NCBI RefSeq assembly: GCF_900473965.1
Contig: NZ_UCNJ01000004.1
Location: 61,036-125,035, forward strand
Length of the DNA stretch: 64,000 bases
Direction: 5' to 3'
Source of the DNA: Synechococcus sp. UW179A
Lineage (GTDB): Bacteria; Cyanobacteriota; Cyanobacteriia; PCC-6307; Cyanobiaceae
Of the stretch, positions 42,753 through 54,115 are shown piece after piece. Position 1 is the stretch's first letter. Every line of letters begins with the position of its first letter. The translations under genes were made by a program, and so were the position numbers. The notes under the pieces were generated by a model. The model was not told where the DNA came from. It worked only from the letters and a program-made list of their open reading frames with translations, and searched no databases.

Positions 42753-43753
42753 CACCACTCCGAAGCGAGGTAAGGCCCCGAATCGATCACAGCCTCGATG
42801 GGCAATGCTCCATAAAGGTGTGGAAACAACTCTCCGCTCGGAATCGCATCGGCGCGCAGAGGAGAGGTCAGCCTTGCCGCATCAATCGTGAGCAGGATCA
42901 CCGATTCAGCATCCGCATAGAAACGCTCAAAGGTGCTCACCACCTGTTCACGCCAAGACAGATGAATGAATCCCACCTGATCAAGTCGCAGTCCTCGGGT
43001 CGACATGTCGTAGTGACCCGACTGGCTTGCGGCTTTCCAGTCCTCAGCCAGCGCCAGATGGAACAAGGGTTGGTCAGCTGGAACATCGACAGCATCAGCA
43101 GGGAACAGGGGCTGAAGACCACCGGGATGCCATGGGTCAGCCCTCTGCATGAGGCGCTCAAAATCAGGATCCTGTAAAAAGCGCATCAACCACCCACGCA
43201 GCGGCTCCAGGGATTGATCAGCATCAAATCCCTCAGGATCAGCGATTCGCCACTGACGCACAAACGGCCACAGTGCGACATCAGCGAGTGAACAGCTGGC
43301 ATCCACAAGCCAGCCACCACAGTCATTAATCCGCTTAGCCCACCCCCGCAACACATCTAACCCCTGCTGCTGATGCTCCTGTTTGGACTGCCCCGGATAG
43401 CGATCGCTGTATTTGAAACGATCGAGATGATGTTTAAAGGTCGTGTCGTTGAGCTCAATCAGCTGCCGGATGCAGTCCTGCGTTTTGCCAGAACCCTGCC
43501 GGCGGAGATCGCGCGGATCGGCCTGGTTGAGTGCCCAGTGCATCACCGCAAGGCTTTCATCGATCACCGTGCCGTCAGCGAGAACCAAAACCGGCACCGT
43601 TCCTTTCGGGGATACCTCGAGCATCGGCGCTGGTTTGTCCTTGAGTTCAATTTCCCTCCATTGGACAAGCTGACCTGCCTGCAACAAGGCCCAGCGTGCG
43701 CGCATCGCATAGGGACAGCGACGAAAGCTGTAGAGAACAGGCAGTGTGCTCAT
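42752..43753 (-). CDS. Glutathione S-transferase fused to a DUF952 domain
   Basis: A 333-residue protein. The first 215 residues are a GST (LYSFRRCPYAMRARWAL, then VSPKGTVPVLVLADGTVIDE, and FSLADVALWPFVRQWR-like ASCSLADVALWPFV). The last 110 residues, PLFHLALAEDWKAA through GFIHLSWREQ and LFPHLYGALPIEAV, match DUF952. An upstream extension to 43879 is unlikely because it lacks family features. The start overlaps trhO by ATGA. The fusion may couple thiol conjugation to an unknown activity. Confidence 0.85.
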   Translation of the reverse strand: MSTLPVLYSFRRCPYAMRARWALLQAGQLVQWREIELKDKPAPMLEVSPKGTVPVLVLADGTVIDESLAVMHWALNQADPRDLRRQGSGKTQDCIRQLIELNDTTFKHHLDRFKYSDRYPGQSKQEHQQQGLDVLRGWAKRINDCGGWLVDASCSLADVALWPFVRQWRIADPEGFDADQSLEPLRGWLMRFLQDPDFERLMQRADPWHPGGLQPLFPADAVDVPADQPLFHLALAEDWKAASQSGHYDMSTRGLRLDQVGFIHLSWREQVVSTFERFYADAESVILLTIDAARLTSPLRADAIPSGELFPHLYGALPIEAVIDSGPYLASEW

Positions 43754-44730
43754 CCTTGAGTGTTGGGCCTTGATTGCCAGCCTGAGGATTGCGAGAGGAC
43801 TCCTTGTCTGAGCTGGCTCTGCCGCATCGCGAAGCGTGCCCTGTCGGCATCTGTGAAACGATCCCTGCACTGCAGACACTGCACGCCGGGGATGTAACTC
43901 TCCAGTTGCCGCTGCTCAGGCGTCAGTGGCAGACCGCAGGCATGGCACATGCTGTGCTGGCCAGGCTCGAGCTGATGGTTGAGAGCGACTCGCTGATCAA
44001 ACACGAAACACTCACCCTTCCAGCGGCTTTGGTCTTCGGGCACCTGCTCCAGGTAGTTGAGAATGCCGCCCCGAAGATGATGAACCTCGGGGAATCCCCG
44101 CTGTTGAAGAAAGCTGCTGGCCTTCTCACAACGAATTCCACCGGTGCAGAACATGGCGATGCGCGCCGGAGACGTGCGCTCAACCAGAGGGCGGAGATGC
44201 TGTTCCACCCAGTCAGGAAAATCCCGGAAACTGTCAGTTGCTGGATCCAGAGAACCCACAAAACTGCCTACGGCCACCTCATAGGCATTGCGGGTGTCGA
44301 TGACCAGCGTGTCTGGGTCATCCACCAGCTCATTCCAGTGGTGAGGGTCCACATAGGTACCCACATTGCGGCGAGGATCAGCACAAGGCTGCCCCAGGCT
44401 TACGATCTCGCGCTTGCGACGGGCCTTGAAACGCCGGAAAGCGGGCCGACTGCAGCGGCTCCGCTTCACCTGCAGGCACTCGAAATGGGCATTCCCCAGC
44501 GTGATCCTGGCGCGCAAGCACTCCAGAATCATGCTCACGCCTTGGTCGGGACCACTGATCGTGCCATTCACCCCTTCCGGTGCCAGCAACACCGAACCCA
44601 CAACCTGTTCACAAGAGGCCAGCTCCGGCAGATCTGTCAGCAACGACTCCAGCTCAGCGGGCCCTAATGACGTGAAGGCGTAAAACGCGGCCACTAAAAA
44701 CGATGGGCTTTCGGGCTGCGCAGCCGTCAT
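43750..44730 (-). CDS. trhO: tRNA uridine-34 hydroxylase, rhodanese-like
   Basis: A 326-residue protein. An N-terminal acylphosphatase-like domain ([13 protein letters not shown]) precedes the rhodanese domain ([20 protein letters not shown], catalytic Cys in [13 protein letters not shown]) and a C-terminal zinc-type region ([17 protein letters not shown]). TrhO makes 5-hydroxyuridine at the wobble position of tRNAs. The start overlaps the bioB stop. Confidence 0.9.
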   Translation of the reverse strand: MTAAQPESPSFLVAAFYAFTSLGPAELESLLTDLPELASCEQVVGSVLLAPEGVNGTISGPDQGVSMILECLRARITLGNAHFECLQVKRSRCSRPAFRRFKARRKREIVSLGQPCADPRRNVGTYVDPHHWNELVDDPDTLVIDTRNAYEVAVGSFVGSLDPATDSFRDFPDWVEQHLRPLVERTSPARIAMFCTGGIRCEKASSFLQQRGFPEVHHLRGGILNYLEQVPEDQSRWKGECFVFDQRVALNHQLEPGQHSMCHACGLPLTPEQRQLESYIPGVQCLQCRDRFTDADRARFAMRQSQLRQGVLSQSSGWQSRPNTQG

Positions 44731-45734
44731 GCCGCAGCTATCTCCCGCTCAGGCTGGTTCTCGAGCGGGTGTTCATGCCAGCTGGCCTGGACACCTGCGG
44801 CTTCAAGCAGGGCCCGGTCGGAATCCACAGCAGGATTCCCCGTTGTGAGCAAGGTATCGCCGTAGAAAATCGAATCGGCACCTGCCTGAAGGCAAAGGAT
44901 CTGAGCTTCCCGATTGAGTTCTTCCCGACCGGCACTCAAACGCACGCGGCTGAACGGCATCAGAATTCTGGCAACGGCCACCATCCGCACCAACTCAAGC
45001 GGATCAACGGTGGGCAGGCCTTCCAGCGGTGTTCCCTCAACAGCCACCAAACCATTGATCGGGACACTTTCCGGATGGGGGTCGATGCAGGCCAGGACCC
45101 GCAGCATCGAGGCACGGTCGCGAAGAGTTTCACCCATGCCGATGATTCCGCCGCAGCAGAGCGTGACCCCGGCACGACGGACGCGTTGCAGGGTCTCCAG
45201 CCTTTCCTCATAGGTGCGGGTCGTGATGATTCTGTCGTAGTGCTCCGGACTGGTATCGAGGTTGTGGTTGTAAGCCGTGAGTCCGGCCTCGGCCAGACGC
45301 TCCGCCTGCGTATCGGTCAGCATTCCTGCAGTCACGCAGGCTTCCAGCCCAAGCTCACGAACGCCTCGAACCATTTTCAACATCGACTCAAAGGCAGGTC
45401 CTTCCCGGATCTCCCTCCAAGCCCAGCCCATACAGAAGCGATCCGCACCGGCATCGGCAGCCGCACGAGCCCTGTCAAGGACGGCCTTCACCTCCAAATC
45501 AGCCTGCCCAGCAACATCACTGCTGTGATACATCGACTGAGAGCAGTAGGCGCAATCCTCCTCGCAGCCACCGGTCTTGACACTGAGCAGGGACGCCAGC
45601 TGAACCCGGTAACCAGGATTGGCAGCCCGATGCACGCTTTGGGCGCGCCAGAGCAGATCCATCAGAGGCAGGTCAAGAAGATCTTGAATCTCCTCAAGAC
45701 TCCAGTCGTGGCGTAGGTCCACCGTGTCCGTCAT
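44727..45734 (-). CDS. bioB: Biotin synthase
   Basis: A 335-residue radical SAM enzyme. [10 protein letters not shown] binds the SAM cluster; [12 protein letters not shown], the GGIIGMGET motif and [14 protein letters not shown] bind substrates and the second iron-sulfur cluster. The enzyme converts dethiobiotin to biotin. An ATG five codons upstream is possible. Confidence 0.95.
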   Translation of the reverse strand: MTDTVDLRHDWSLEEIQDLLDLPLMDLLWRAQSVHRAANPGYRVQLASLLSVKTGGCEEDCAYCSQSMYHSSDVAGQADLEVKAVLDRARAAADAGADRFCMGWAWREIREGPAFESMLKMVRGVRELGLEACVTAGMLTDTQAERLAEAGLTAYNHNLDTSPEHYDRIITTRTYEERLETLQRVRRAGVTLCCGGIIGMGETLRDRASMLRVLACIDPHPESVPINGLVAVEGTPLEGLPTVDPLELVRMVAVARILMPFSRVRLSAGREELNREAQILCLQAGADSIFYGDTLLTTGNPAVDSDRALLEAAGVQASWHEHPLENQPEREIAAA

Positions 45735-45760
45735 TGAACCAGCCACCATTGCTGCTGCTC

Positions 45761-46558
45761 TCAGGATCCCAGAGAGTGGGGCTCGATGGAGTGAAGTCCA
45801 CCAAAACGTCGCTGACGGCCCTGGTAATCCTGCAGAGCGAGCTCAAGGGCCTCAGCATCGAAATCCGGCCAAAAAAGATCGGTGACATGAATCTCGGCAT
45901 AAGCCAGCTGCCAGAGGAGGAAATTACTGATCCGCCGCTCGCCGCTGGTCCTGATCAACAGATCCGGATCACGCTCCCCTGCCGTAAACAGCTCAGCTGC
46001 AAGCGCATTTTCATCGATCTGCGAGGGCTGCAAATCTCCACGAGCTACACGTTCCGCCAGGCGCTGGCTAGCGCGCACCAACTCACGACGACCGCCGTAA
46101 TTCGTGCAGACATTGAAGTGAATGCCACTGTTCCCAGAGGTCCGATGCGTGGCTTCCGCAATCAGTGACTGCAGCTTGATCGGCAATTCATCCAGGTCTC
46201 CAAGAAAGCGAATTCGCACCTGTTCCTGCTCGAGCGCCTGCAGCTCTCTCTGCAGGACGCTTTCAAACAAAGTCATCAAAAAATTGACCTCATCGCCTGG
46301 CCGAGACCAGTTCTCCGTGGAGAAGGCATAGGCGGTGAGTGCTTCGACACCCCAGTCACTGCAATGCCGAAGAGTGGATTTGAGCGCCTCAACACCGGCC
46401 CTATGACCCATGACCCGTGGCAGACCGCGAGCTTTGGCCCAGCGTCCGTTGCCGTCCATGATCACAGCGATATGACCGGGCATCCTGCGTGGATCCAGCC
46501 CCTCGGGACAGCACCGCGGTGCCGCTTGATCAGTACTGACGGCCAGTCGTCGGCTCAA
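45761..46558 (-). CDS. uppS: Undecaprenyl diphosphate synthase
   Basis: A 265-residue cis-prenyltransferase. [41 protein letters not shown] and [18 protein letters not shown] are the family motifs. It builds the C55 lipid carrier for cell wall and glycan synthesis from isoprenoids. It overlaps cdaA by four bases. Confidence 0.95.
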   Translation of the reverse strand: MSRRLAVSTDQAAPRCCPEGLDPRRMPGHIAVIMDGNGRWAKARGLPRVMGHRAGVEALKSTLRHCSDWGVEALTAYAFSTENWSRPGDEVNFLMTLFESVLQRELQALEQEQVRIRFLGDLDELPIKLQSLIAEATHRTSGNSGIHFNVCTNYGGRRELVRASQRLAERVARGDLQPSQIDENALAAELFTAGERDPDLLIRTSGERRISNFLLWQLAYAEIHVTDLFWPDFDAEALELALQDYQGRQRRFGGLHSIEPHSLGS

Positions 46559-47391
46559 GGCAGTGAATCCTGGGTGCCTGAACTCACGCTACGCGGAGAT
46601 GGTGATTTCACCGGCGCGGTCGACACAGACGCGGCAATCAACTCGGTGAGCAAATCCTGCAAGCGTGAACTGGTGATCGGGCGTTCTAGACGTCCCTGGT
46701 TGGCCAGAGACAAGGTACCGGTCTCCTCGGAAATCACCACGCAGATGCAGCGATCAAACCGTTCAGTAATACCCAGAGCCGCCAGATGACGTGTGCCATA
46801 GCGACTGATGCCCTGACGTGACAACGGCAGGATCACTCCTGCAGAGATGATGCGGCTGCCCTTGATCACAACGGCACCATCGTGAAGAGGCGTATCGGAA
46901 GCAAACAGATTCAGCAGCAATTCGCTGCTCAGCTGGGCATCAATGGTGACGCCAGGGTTGAGAAAATCCTCCGGTCTCAGATCACTGCCGAGATCGACAA
47001 CGATCAAGGCCCCACGACGACTCTTAGACAGACGCCCTGCTGCGTCGGTGAGTTGTGCAACGGTGCTGGCAGTCGCCCTCATTTTGCTCTGGGGATTCCC
47101 CAGCAACACAGCAAGACGGCCCGTACCGAGAAGTTCCATCAACCGTCGCAACTCTCCCTGCCAGAGAATGGCTAGTGACAGAGAGCAGGCAAGAACCAAC
47201 GCATCAATGAGCGTTGAGGTCAGTGGCAGATTGAAAAAACGCTTGACAAACCAGGCCAGCGCCACAAGGAAGAGGTAGCCACGCAACAGCCATAGCGTTC
47301 GCTGCTCATTGACTCTGGTGAAGAGCAGAAAGCCGAGGAGAGAAGCGCAGAGAACATCAAGTAGAAGGCGCAGTTGCAACACCTCCAACAC
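46555..47391 (-). CDS. cdaA: Diadenylate cyclase (c-di-AMP synthase, CdaA type)
   Basis: A 278-residue protein. Three membrane helices in residues 1-75, then the DAC domain with [13 protein letters not shown] (D-G-A) and [15 protein letters not shown] (R-H). The product c-di-AMP regulates potassium uptake and osmotic or day-night physiology in cyanobacteria. It shares a compact cluster with lysA and uppS, as cell wall-linked genes often do. Confidence 0.92.
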   Translation of the reverse strand: MLEVLQLRLLLDVLCASLLGFLLFTRVNEQRTLWLLRGYLFLVALAWFVKRFFNLPLTSTLIDALVLACSLSLAILWQGELRRLMELLGTGRLAVLLGNPQSKMRATASTVAQLTDAAGRLSKSRRGALIVVDLGSDLRPEDFLNPGVTIDAQLSSELLLNLFASDTPLHDGAVVIKGSRIISAGVILPLSRQGISRYGTRHLAALGITERFDRCICVVISEETGTLSLANQGRLERPITSSRLQDLLTELIAASVSTAPVKSPSPRSVSSGTQDSLP

Positions 47392-47415
47392 CTTCGCCTT
47401 CGCCTTTTGGTGTCC

Positions 47416-48777
47416 TCAGTTTACAGAGCGCAACCGTTCAGGCATCAGGTCGTAACGCAGCAGGTCTTCAGGTTGTTCGCGGCGCTGAACCAGCTCAGCT
47501 TCTCCTGAATTGACAAGCACTGCGGCTGGTCTTGGAATGCGGTTGTAGTTGGAACTCATCGAAGCGTTGTAGGCCCCGGTGGCGAAGACCGCCAGGATCT
47601 CCCCGCTGCTGCAGGTAGGGAAGGCAAGATCCTTGAGCAGCACATCTCCCGACTCACAGTGCTTACCAGCAAGAGTCACGGTCTCTTCTGCACTTGCCAA
47701 TGGGCGGTCCGCCAAACATGTGGTGTAGAGGGATTGATACGTGATCGGCCTGGGGTTGTCGCTCATGCCTCCATCAACAGAGAGGTAGGTGCGGATCCCA
47801 GGAACCACCTTGCGAGAGCCAACGGTGTAGACGGTCACCCCTGAGGGCGCCACCAGCGAGCGTCCTGGCTCGCAGAGCAAACGCGGCAACGCAATATCAC
47901 GCTCTCTGCAGGCCGCCACGACGGCTTCTGCCACGACTTTCACCCACGCATCGATCGATGGGGGATCGTCGCTTTCCACATAGCGGATTCCCAGGCCTCC
48001 TCCAACATTCAGATCCCGAACGGGGTGGCCGAGTTCAAGAGCCAGACGCAGGGCATCGGCCATGACAGCGGCCAGGTCGCGATGGGGCTCAAGCTCAAAT
48101 ATCTGTGAGCCGATATGGGCATGGAGGCCTTCAACTCTCGCCCAGGAACAGCCCTGGAGCCTGCGAAGCACGGGCTCAAGCTGATCAGGATCAAAGCCGA
48201 ATTTGCTATCGAGATGCCCGGTGCGTATGTACTCGTGGGTATGGCACTCAATGCCTGGCGTGAAGCGAAGCATCAGCCGAACAGGCTGCCCGCCATCAGG
48301 AACAATCCTCTCAAGACAATCCAGATCGTGCTGGTTATCTGCCACCACCATCACGTCATGGCCATAAGCCAACACCAGCTCTTCAACCGATTTGTTGTTG
48401 CCGTGAAGCACCATCCGTTCGGCAGGCATGCCGCCATCGAGTGCGGTCATTAATTCTCCCGCAGAGACCGCATCAAGCCCCAAACCCTCTGAAGCCACCA
48501 AGGCCGTCAGAGCCAATGAACTGTTGGCCTTCGACGCGTAAATCGCCAATGAAGGGCCGGGGTAGTGACGCTTTAGCGCATCGCGATAGGCCTGGCAGGC
48601 CTTACGAATGCTGGCTTCGTCCAGAACATACAAAGGAGTGCCATAGCGCTTGGCCAGCTCGCTCAGAACACAGCCTCCGACCGCTAAGCGGCCCTGATCG
48701 TCAAGGACTGCGGTGATCGGTGCAAGATTGCGATTCGGGCTGTTCAGGTCACACCCTGATTCATAGGGCTGTGGCAT
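47416..48777 (-). CDS. lysA: Diaminopimelate decarboxylase
   Basis: A 453-residue PLP enzyme. YASKANSS holds the Schiff-base lysine; GLHAHIGSQIFE, GGGLGIRY, CEPGRSLVAPSG and CESGDVLL are the usual motifs. It makes lysine from meso-diaminopimelate. A start nine codons upstream is possible. Confidence 0.95.
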   Translation of the reverse strand: MPQPYESGCDLNSPNRNLAPITAVLDDQGRLAVGGCVLSELAKRYGTPLYVLDEASIRKACQAYRDALKRHYPGPSLAIYASKANSSLALTALVASEGLGLDAVSAGELMTALDGGMPAERMVLHGNNKSVEELVLAYGHDVMVVADNQHDLDCLERIVPDGGQPVRLMLRFTPGIECHTHEYIRTGHLDSKFGFDPDQLEPVLRRLQGCSWARVEGLHAHIGSQIFELEPHRDLAAVMADALRLALELGHPVRDLNVGGGLGIRYVESDDPPSIDAWVKVVAEAVVAACRERDIALPRLLCEPGRSLVAPSGVTVYTVGSRKVVPGIRTYLSVDGGMSDNPRPITYQSLYTTCLADRPLASAEETVTLAGKHCESGDVLLKDLAFPTCSSGEILAVFATGAYNASMSSNYNRIPRPAAVLVNSGEAELVQRREQPEDLLRYDLMPERLRSVN

Positions 48778-48837
48778 GGAGCGTCGGGTCGGTCGCACAG
48801 GCAATGTAAGAAGGCGCGTCGCCCAGGCAGTGCTGTT

Positions 48838-49326
48838 TTGGTTGGTGAAGTGGCCGTCAACGCACGAATGCTGGGTCCTGACGACCTGGGTGCCTGTCTA
48901 AGGCTTGATCGCATTGCCTTGAAGGGGCTCTGGACGAAACAGCAGTGGGAGAGAGAGCTTTCAGACAACAACAGACTGGTGATGGGCATCGACACCGAGG
49001 ATCGAAGCCTGATCGCCCTGGCCTCTGCATGGCTGGTCATTGACGAACTTCAAATCACGGCTGTGGCGGTAGACCCGATGCATCAACGCTGCGGCTTCGG
49101 CGCCAGGGTGCTGCAGGCAATCATGGATCGCGCTGCATCTCTTGGAGCAGTGTCAGCCACCCTTGAAGTGGCCTCAACAAATGCCGTGGGTCTGGCTTTT
49201 TACGCCCACAGCGGTTTCTCAACAACAGGTCGCAGAACCGGTTACTACGCAAACGGCGACGATGCCCTGCTTCAATCCAGATCAATCGGAAGTGGTAGGG
49301 ATTTCCGCACTGATCAAACTGAATAA
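48838..49326 (+). CDS. rimI: Ribosomal protein S18 alanine N-acetyltransferase-like (RimI)
   Basis: A 162-residue GNAT enzyme. The signature AVAVDPMHQRCGFGARVL binds acetyl-CoA, and TLEVASTNAVGLAFYAHSGF is the RimI-specific C-terminal motif. Start is uncertain, since a TTG and a GTG lie close together; it is set at the first codon of the frame. Confidence 0.87.
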   Translation: MVGEVAVNARMLGPDDLGACLRLDRIALKGLWTKQQWERELSDNNRLVMGIDTEDRSLIALASAWLVIDELQITAVAVDPMHQRCGFGARVLQAIMDRAASLGAVSATLEVASTNAVGLAFYAHSGFSTTGRRTGYYANGDDALLQSRSIGSGRDFRTDQTE

Positions 49327-49464
49327 AGGAACACATTTCGGCATTGATTAATACTTTCTGAGGCAACCAACCCCCAACAACACTGGGATGTGCCTTTGGA
49401 TCATCGATCCACAACCACCCGTTCAACCCTGATAGGTTGGGCTGAACAGCTGTCGGCCTGAGCA

Positions 49465-52053
49465 ATGTTCGAGAGGTTTACCGAGAAGGCCATCAAGGTG
49501 ATCATGCTTGCCCAGGAGGAGGCAAGACGACTTGGTCACAACTTCGTGGGCACTGAGCAAATCCTGCTCGGACTGATCGGTGAGGGAACTGGGGTTGCAG
49601 CCAAAGTGCTGAAGTCCATGGGTGTGAATCTCAAGGACGCCCGTGTTGAAGTTGAAAAAATCATCGGACGTGGCTCAGGTTTTGTCGCCGTAGAGATTCC
49701 GTTCACACCTAGAGCCAAGCGAGTTCTCGAGCTGTCTCTTGAGGAGGCTCGTCAACTGGGGCACAATTACATCGGTACGGAGCATCTGCTCTTGGGCCTG
49801 ATCCGTGAAGGAGAAGGTGTTGCAGCTCGTGTCCTTGAAAATCTCGGGGTTGATCTCGCCAAGGTCCGCACTCAAGTGATTCGGATGCTTGGTGAAACCG
49901 CTGAAGTTGGTGCTGGAGGCGGTAGTGGTTCTGGTGCCAAAGGATCCACCAAAACTCCCACTCTCGACGAATTCGGAAGTAACCTCACACAGCTGGCCAG
50001 CGAAGCCAAGCTCGATCCGGTGGTGGGACGTCATAACGAAATTGATCGTGTGATTCAGATCCTTGGTCGCCGCACCAAAAACAATCCTGTGCTGATTGGT
50101 GAGCCTGGTGTCGGCAAAACAGCCATTGCTGAGGGCCTGGCTCAGCGGATCCAACAGGGTGACATCCCCGACATCCTTGAAGACAAGCGTGTTCTCACTC
50201 TCGATATTGGTCTTTTGGTTGCCGGTACCAAATATCGAGGTGAATTCGAAGAGCGCCTCAAAAAAATCATGGAGGAAATCAAGGGCGCAGGCAATGTGAT
50301 CCTCGTGATCGACGAAGTTCACACACTGATTGGCGCAGGCGCTGCTGAGGGTGCCATCGATGCTGCCAACATCCTCAAACCAGCCCTTGCCAGAGGCGAG
50401 CTGCAATGCATCGGTGCCACAACTCTTGATGAGTACCGGAAGCACATCGAGCGCGATGCGGCTCTGGAACGACGCTTCCAGCCAGTCAACGTTGGTGAGC
50501 CTTCGATCGAAGACACCATCGAAATTCTGCGTGGACTGCGTGAGCGCTACGAACAACATCACCGCCTACGCATTACCGATGAAGCCTTGGAAGCCGCGGC
50601 AACCCTTGGCGATCGCTACATCTCAGACCGCTTCCTGCCTGATAAGGCCATCGATTTAATCGATGAGGCCGGCAGCCGTGTACGGCTGCTGAATTCCAAA
50701 CTCCCCCCTGAAGCCAAAGAAGTCGATAAAGAGCTGCGCCAAGTTCAGAAAGAGAAGGAAGACGCTGTCCGAGAGCAGGACTTCGCCCGTGCTGGCGAAC
50801 TGCGAGACAAGGAAGTTGAACTGCGAGAAAAAATCCGCACACTTCTGCAGAACAGCCGCCAGGACACTCCCAGCGAGTCTTCAGAACCCACCGAAACTGC
50901 CGAGTCCTCCACGGAATTGGCTGCTGTAAGTTCCGATCAATCATCCTTCCAGGGCGCAGTTGCAGAAACAACTTCACCGGTCGTTAGCGAGGAGGATATT
51001 GCCCAGATCGTGGCGTCCTGGACGGGTGTACCTGTGCAAAAGCTCACCGAAAGTGAGTCCGTCAAACTGCTCAACATGGAAGAAACGCTTCACAAGCGTT
51101 TGATCGGTCAGGACGAGGCTGTGAAGGCAGTTTCTAAAGCGATTCGCCGAGCACGCGTGGGGCTCAAGAATCCGAATCGTCCAATTGCCAGCTTCATCTT
51201 CTCAGGACCAACGGGTGTAGGTAAGACAGAACTGACAAAAGCTCTGGCTGCTTATTTCTTCGGCAGTGAAGACGCCATGATCCGTCTTGACATGTCGGAA
51301 TTTATGGAGAGACACACGGTCAGCAAACTGATCGGTTCACCTCCTGGTTATGTGGGATTCAATGAGGGTGGCCAGCTCACAGAAGCTGTAAGACGCCGTC
51401 CCTACACCGTTGTTCTATTCGACGAGATTGAAAAAGCGCATCCCGATGTTTTCAATCTTTTGTTGCAGTTACTTGAAGACGGACGTCTCACCGATTCCAA
51501 GGGTCGCACTGTCGATTTCAAAAACACTCTGATCATCATGACTTCGAACATTGGTTCGAAAGTGATTGAGAAAGGTGGTGGTGGACTTGGCTTCGAATTC
51601 TCTGGGGATGAGAATGCCGAGGAGAATCAGTACAATCGCATCAAATCGCTCGTCAATGAAGAGCTCAAGCAATACTTCCGTCCCGAATTTCTCAATCGTC
51701 TTGATGAAATCATTGTATTCAGGCAACTGAATCGCGAAGAAGTCAAACAGATCGCAGAAATCATGTTGCGCGAGGTCTTCAGCCGTATCGGTGAAAAAGG
51801 AATCACCCTGTCTGTTTCCAATGCTTTCAAGGAACGTCTCGTCGAGGAGGGTTACAACCCCGCCTACGGCGCCCGTCCCTTGCGCCGAGCTGTGATGCGT
51901 CTGCTTGAAGACAGCCTTGCGGAAGAAGTCCTTTCCGGTCGCGTCAAAGATGGTGACTCTGCCGAAGTGGATGTGGAAGATGGCAAGGTGGTGGTGAAGC
52001 ATCTCAACGCTGTACCCAGTGAAACCCCTGCTCTCGCTGGCGCCGGTCTCTGA
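49465..52053 (+). CDS. clpC: Clp protease ATPase subunit ClpC
   Basis: An 862-residue Hsp100. Two N-domain repeats ([20 protein letters not shown] and the second at about residue 80), AAA1 with GEPGVGKT near 211, a UVR motif (about 425-460), and AAA2 with GPTGVGKT near 580. It unfolds substrates for the ClpP protease. Essential in cyanobacteria. Confidence 0.97.
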   Translation: MFERFTEKAIKVIMLAQEEARRLGHNFVGTEQILLGLIGEGTGVAAKVLKSMGVNLKDARVEVEKIIGRGSGFVAVEIPFTPRAKRVLELSLEEARQLGHNYIGTEHLLLGLIREGEGVAARVLENLGVDLAKVRTQVIRMLGETAEVGAGGGSGSGAKGSTKTPTLDEFGSNLTQLASEAKLDPVVGRHNEIDRVIQILGRRTKNNPVLIGEPGVGKTAIAEGLAQRIQQGDIPDILEDKRVLTLDIGLLVAGTKYRGEFEERLKKIMEEIKGAGNVILVIDEVHTLIGAGAAEGAIDAANILKPALARGELQCIGATTLDEYRKHIERDAALERRFQPVNVGEPSIEDTIEILRGLRERYEQHHRLRITDEALEAAATLGDRYISDRFLPDKAIDLIDEAGSRVRLLNSKLPPEAKEVDKELRQVQKEKEDAVREQDFARAGELRDKEVELREKIRTLLQNSRQDTPSESSEPTETAESSTELAAVSSDQSSFQGAVAETTSPVVSEEDIAQIVASWTGVPVQKLTESESVKLLNMEETLHKRLIGQDEAVKAVSKAIRRARVGLKNPNRPIASFIFSGPTGVGKTELTKALAAYFFGSEDAMIRLDMSEFMERHTVSKLIGSPPGYVGFNEGGQLTEAVRRRPYTVVLFDEIEKAHPDVFNLLLQLLEDGRLTDSKGRTVDFKNTLIIMTSNIGSKVIEKGGGGLGFEFSGDENAEENQYNRIKSLVNEELKQYFRPEFLNRLDEIIVFRQLNREEVKQIAEIMLREVFSRIGEKGITLSVSNAFKERLVEEGYNPAYGARPLRRAVMRLLEDSLAEEVLSGRVKDGDSAEVDVEDGKVVVKHLNAVPSETPALAGAGL

Positions 52054-52058
52054 CCTGG

Positions 52059-53183
52059 ATGATCCAAACAGACTCCAGCAAAACCCCTATTTCAGTTCAT
52101 TCCATCGCTCCCGCCCAGGTCATTCGTGGTTCGGGAGCTTGGATTGAAGCTCAGAAGCCAATCGCGAAGCTCTTCCGCAACCCGCTGCTGCTCGGCAGGA
52201 GCGAGTCTACGCAGACGATTCGATCCCGTCTCTGTCGTGAACTCAATCAAACTGGTCTGAGAGTTTTTCAGCAGAATCTCGAACACGATTGCTGTGAGCT
52301 TGATCTTCAAAGACTCCAGAACGATTTCGTTAGACAGTCCTGTGATGGAGTGATTGCCTCAGGGGGCGGCAAGGTTCTCGACAGTGGGAAACTCCTGGCG
52401 GACAGGCTTGGGGTTCCTTGTGTGACGGTTCCACTCAGTGCTGCAACCTGCGCCGGCTGGACTGCCCTCTCGAATCTCTACAGCCCTGATGGCGCCTTTG
52501 AGCGTGATCAAGGTCTTAAGCGCTGTCCTGATTTGCTGGTTTTTGATCATGAGCTGCTGCTGAAGGCACCGACACGCACCCTTGCCAGCGGGATCGCCGA
52601 CGCGCTGGCTAAGTGGTACGAAGCCTCGGTGAGTAGCGGGTCCAGCCAGGACGGGGTCATTCAGCAGGCTGTGCAAATGGCCCGAGTTCTGAGGGATCAG
52701 CTGCTGATCGATAGCCTTCAGGCTATTCAAGAGCCTGGAGGCGAAGCCTGGAAGCGGGTTGTGGATGCCTGTGGACTCACTGCTGGAGTGATCGGGGGTC
52801 TCGGTGGAGCTCGCTGTAGAACGGTCGCCGCTCACGCCGTTCATAACGGCCTCACTCAACTGGAAGCGTGCCATTCCGTTCTGCATGGCGAGAAAGTGGG
52901 CTTCGGAGTACTTGTTCAGTTGCGCTTAGAGGAGCGTCTGGGCGGCAATCGTTTAGCGGCGCATGCCCATCGCCAGCTGTTGCCGCTGCTGCGCGAACTA
53001 GGTCTGCCGGTCTGCCTCGATGACCTGGGGCTTGGTCATGCCAGCCTCAATCAACTGCAGCAGGTCTGCCAGTTCGCCTGTAGAGACGGATCTGACCTAC
53101 ATCATCTCCCCTTCGAGGTGACTCCCGTTGCCTTAATGGAAGCTCTTGTGGGAGCCGCTGAAACAAGCCCAGTGCTGCCTTGA
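52059..53183 (+). CDS. Iron-type alcohol/glycerol dehydrogenase family protein
   Basis: A 374-residue protein. The glycine-rich GVIASGGGKVLDSGKLLADR and the metal-binding helices (GIADALAKWYEA, AHAVHNGLT, CHSVLHGEKVGFG) match the GldA-like group; the exact substrate is unknown. It starts 5 nt after clpC and overlaps the next gene by four bases, which suggests a common transcript. Confidence 0.85.
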   Translation: MIQTDSSKTPISVHSIAPAQVIRGSGAWIEAQKPIAKLFRNPLLLGRSESTQTIRSRLCRELNQTGLRVFQQNLEHDCCELDLQRLQNDFVRQSCDGVIASGGGKVLDSGKLLADRLGVPCVTVPLSAATCAGWTALSNLYSPDGAFERDQGLKRCPDLLVFDHELLLKAPTRTLASGIADALAKWYEASVSSGSSQDGVIQQAVQMARVLRDQLLIDSLQAIQEPGGEAWKRVVDACGLTAGVIGGLGGARCRTVAAHAVHNGLTQLEACHSVLHGEKVGFGVLVQLRLEERLGGNRLAAHAHRQLLPLLRELGLPVCLDDLGLGHASLNQLQQVCQFACRDGSDLHHLPFEVTPVALMEALVGAAETSPVLP

Positions 53184-54079
53184 AAGCACTGTTGAATTCC
53201 ATCAAAGGCGAGCTGCTGGATCCAAAAGCCAGGGCTCTGGCTGAACATCTCGAATGGTGGGAACTGCCCGAACTCAGCATTGACGCGTCGTTTCCTGTTG
53301 CTGTTGTCGGGCAAGGTCCTCCTCTATTGCTGCTCCATGGCTTCGACAGCAGTTTCCTGGAATATCGCCGTCTGGCCCCATTGCTGAGCCAACACTTTCA
53401 ACTGTTCATTCCCGATCTGTTTGGGTTTGGATTCTCACCGCGACCCCTCGATGCGATCTACGGACCCGAAAGGGTGCTGAGTCATCTCGATGCAGTGCTT
53501 GAACACATTCCGCAGGGATCTCATTGCGGTGTGATCGGAGCTTCCATGGGAGGGTCCGTTGCCGTCGAAATGGCAAGACGTCACACCCATCGGATCGAGG
53601 CATTGATGCTGCTTGCACCTGCAGGACTCACCGGAAGACCGATGCCTGTACCCCCTGTGTTGGATCGCTTCGGAGCCTGGTTCCTGAGTCGCCCGGGAGT
53701 GCGTCGAGGTCTTTGCCGACAGGCCTTTGCCGATCCCGACGCCAACGTCGGTGCCGCGGAAGAGCAAATCGCCTCACTGCATCTGCAGTGCCCCGGGTGG
53801 GCCGAAGCACTTGCAGCTTTTGCCCGTAGTGGAGGGTTTGCAGGTTGCGGCACACCGCTTCCTGATCAACCTCTGCACGTGATCTGGGGAGACAATGACC
53901 GGATCCTCAGAACTCCACAGAAAAAAGCAGCGGCTCTGATTCTCAACGACAGGATTGAACAGTTCGAGGATTGCGGCCATCTTCCCCACATCGATCAGCC
54001 CGATCGGGTTGCCGAACGCTGTCTCAACTGGTTCCAATCCACCCTTTCCAACAGTCGTCCATCAGACCTCATCGGATGA
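53180..54079 (+). CDS. Alpha/beta hydrolase
   Basis: A 299-residue protein. The oxyanion segment LLLHGFDSSFLEYRRL, the nucleophile elbow GASMGGS with Ser122, the acid in VIWGDNDRIL and the His in CGHLPHIDQP make a complete triad. Start is a TTG overlapping the previous stop. The substrate is not known. Confidence 0.87.
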   Translation: MKALLNSIKGELLDPKARALAEHLEWWELPELSIDASFPVAVVGQGPPLLLLHGFDSSFLEYRRLAPLLSQHFQLFIPDLFGFGFSPRPLDAIYGPERVLSHLDAVLEHIPQGSHCGVIGASMGGSVAVEMARRHTHRIEALMLLAPAGLTGRPMPVPPVLDRFGAWFLSRPGVRRGLCRQAFADPDANVGAAEEQIASLHLQCPGWAEALAAFARSGGFAGCGTPLPDQPLHVIWGDNDRILRTPQKKAAALILNDRIEQFEDCGHLPHIDQPDRVAERCLNWFQSTLSNSRPSDLIG

Positions 54080-54115
54080 TGGGGCCCTGATCCGCCATCG
54101 TGGTGCTCAGCTTCC

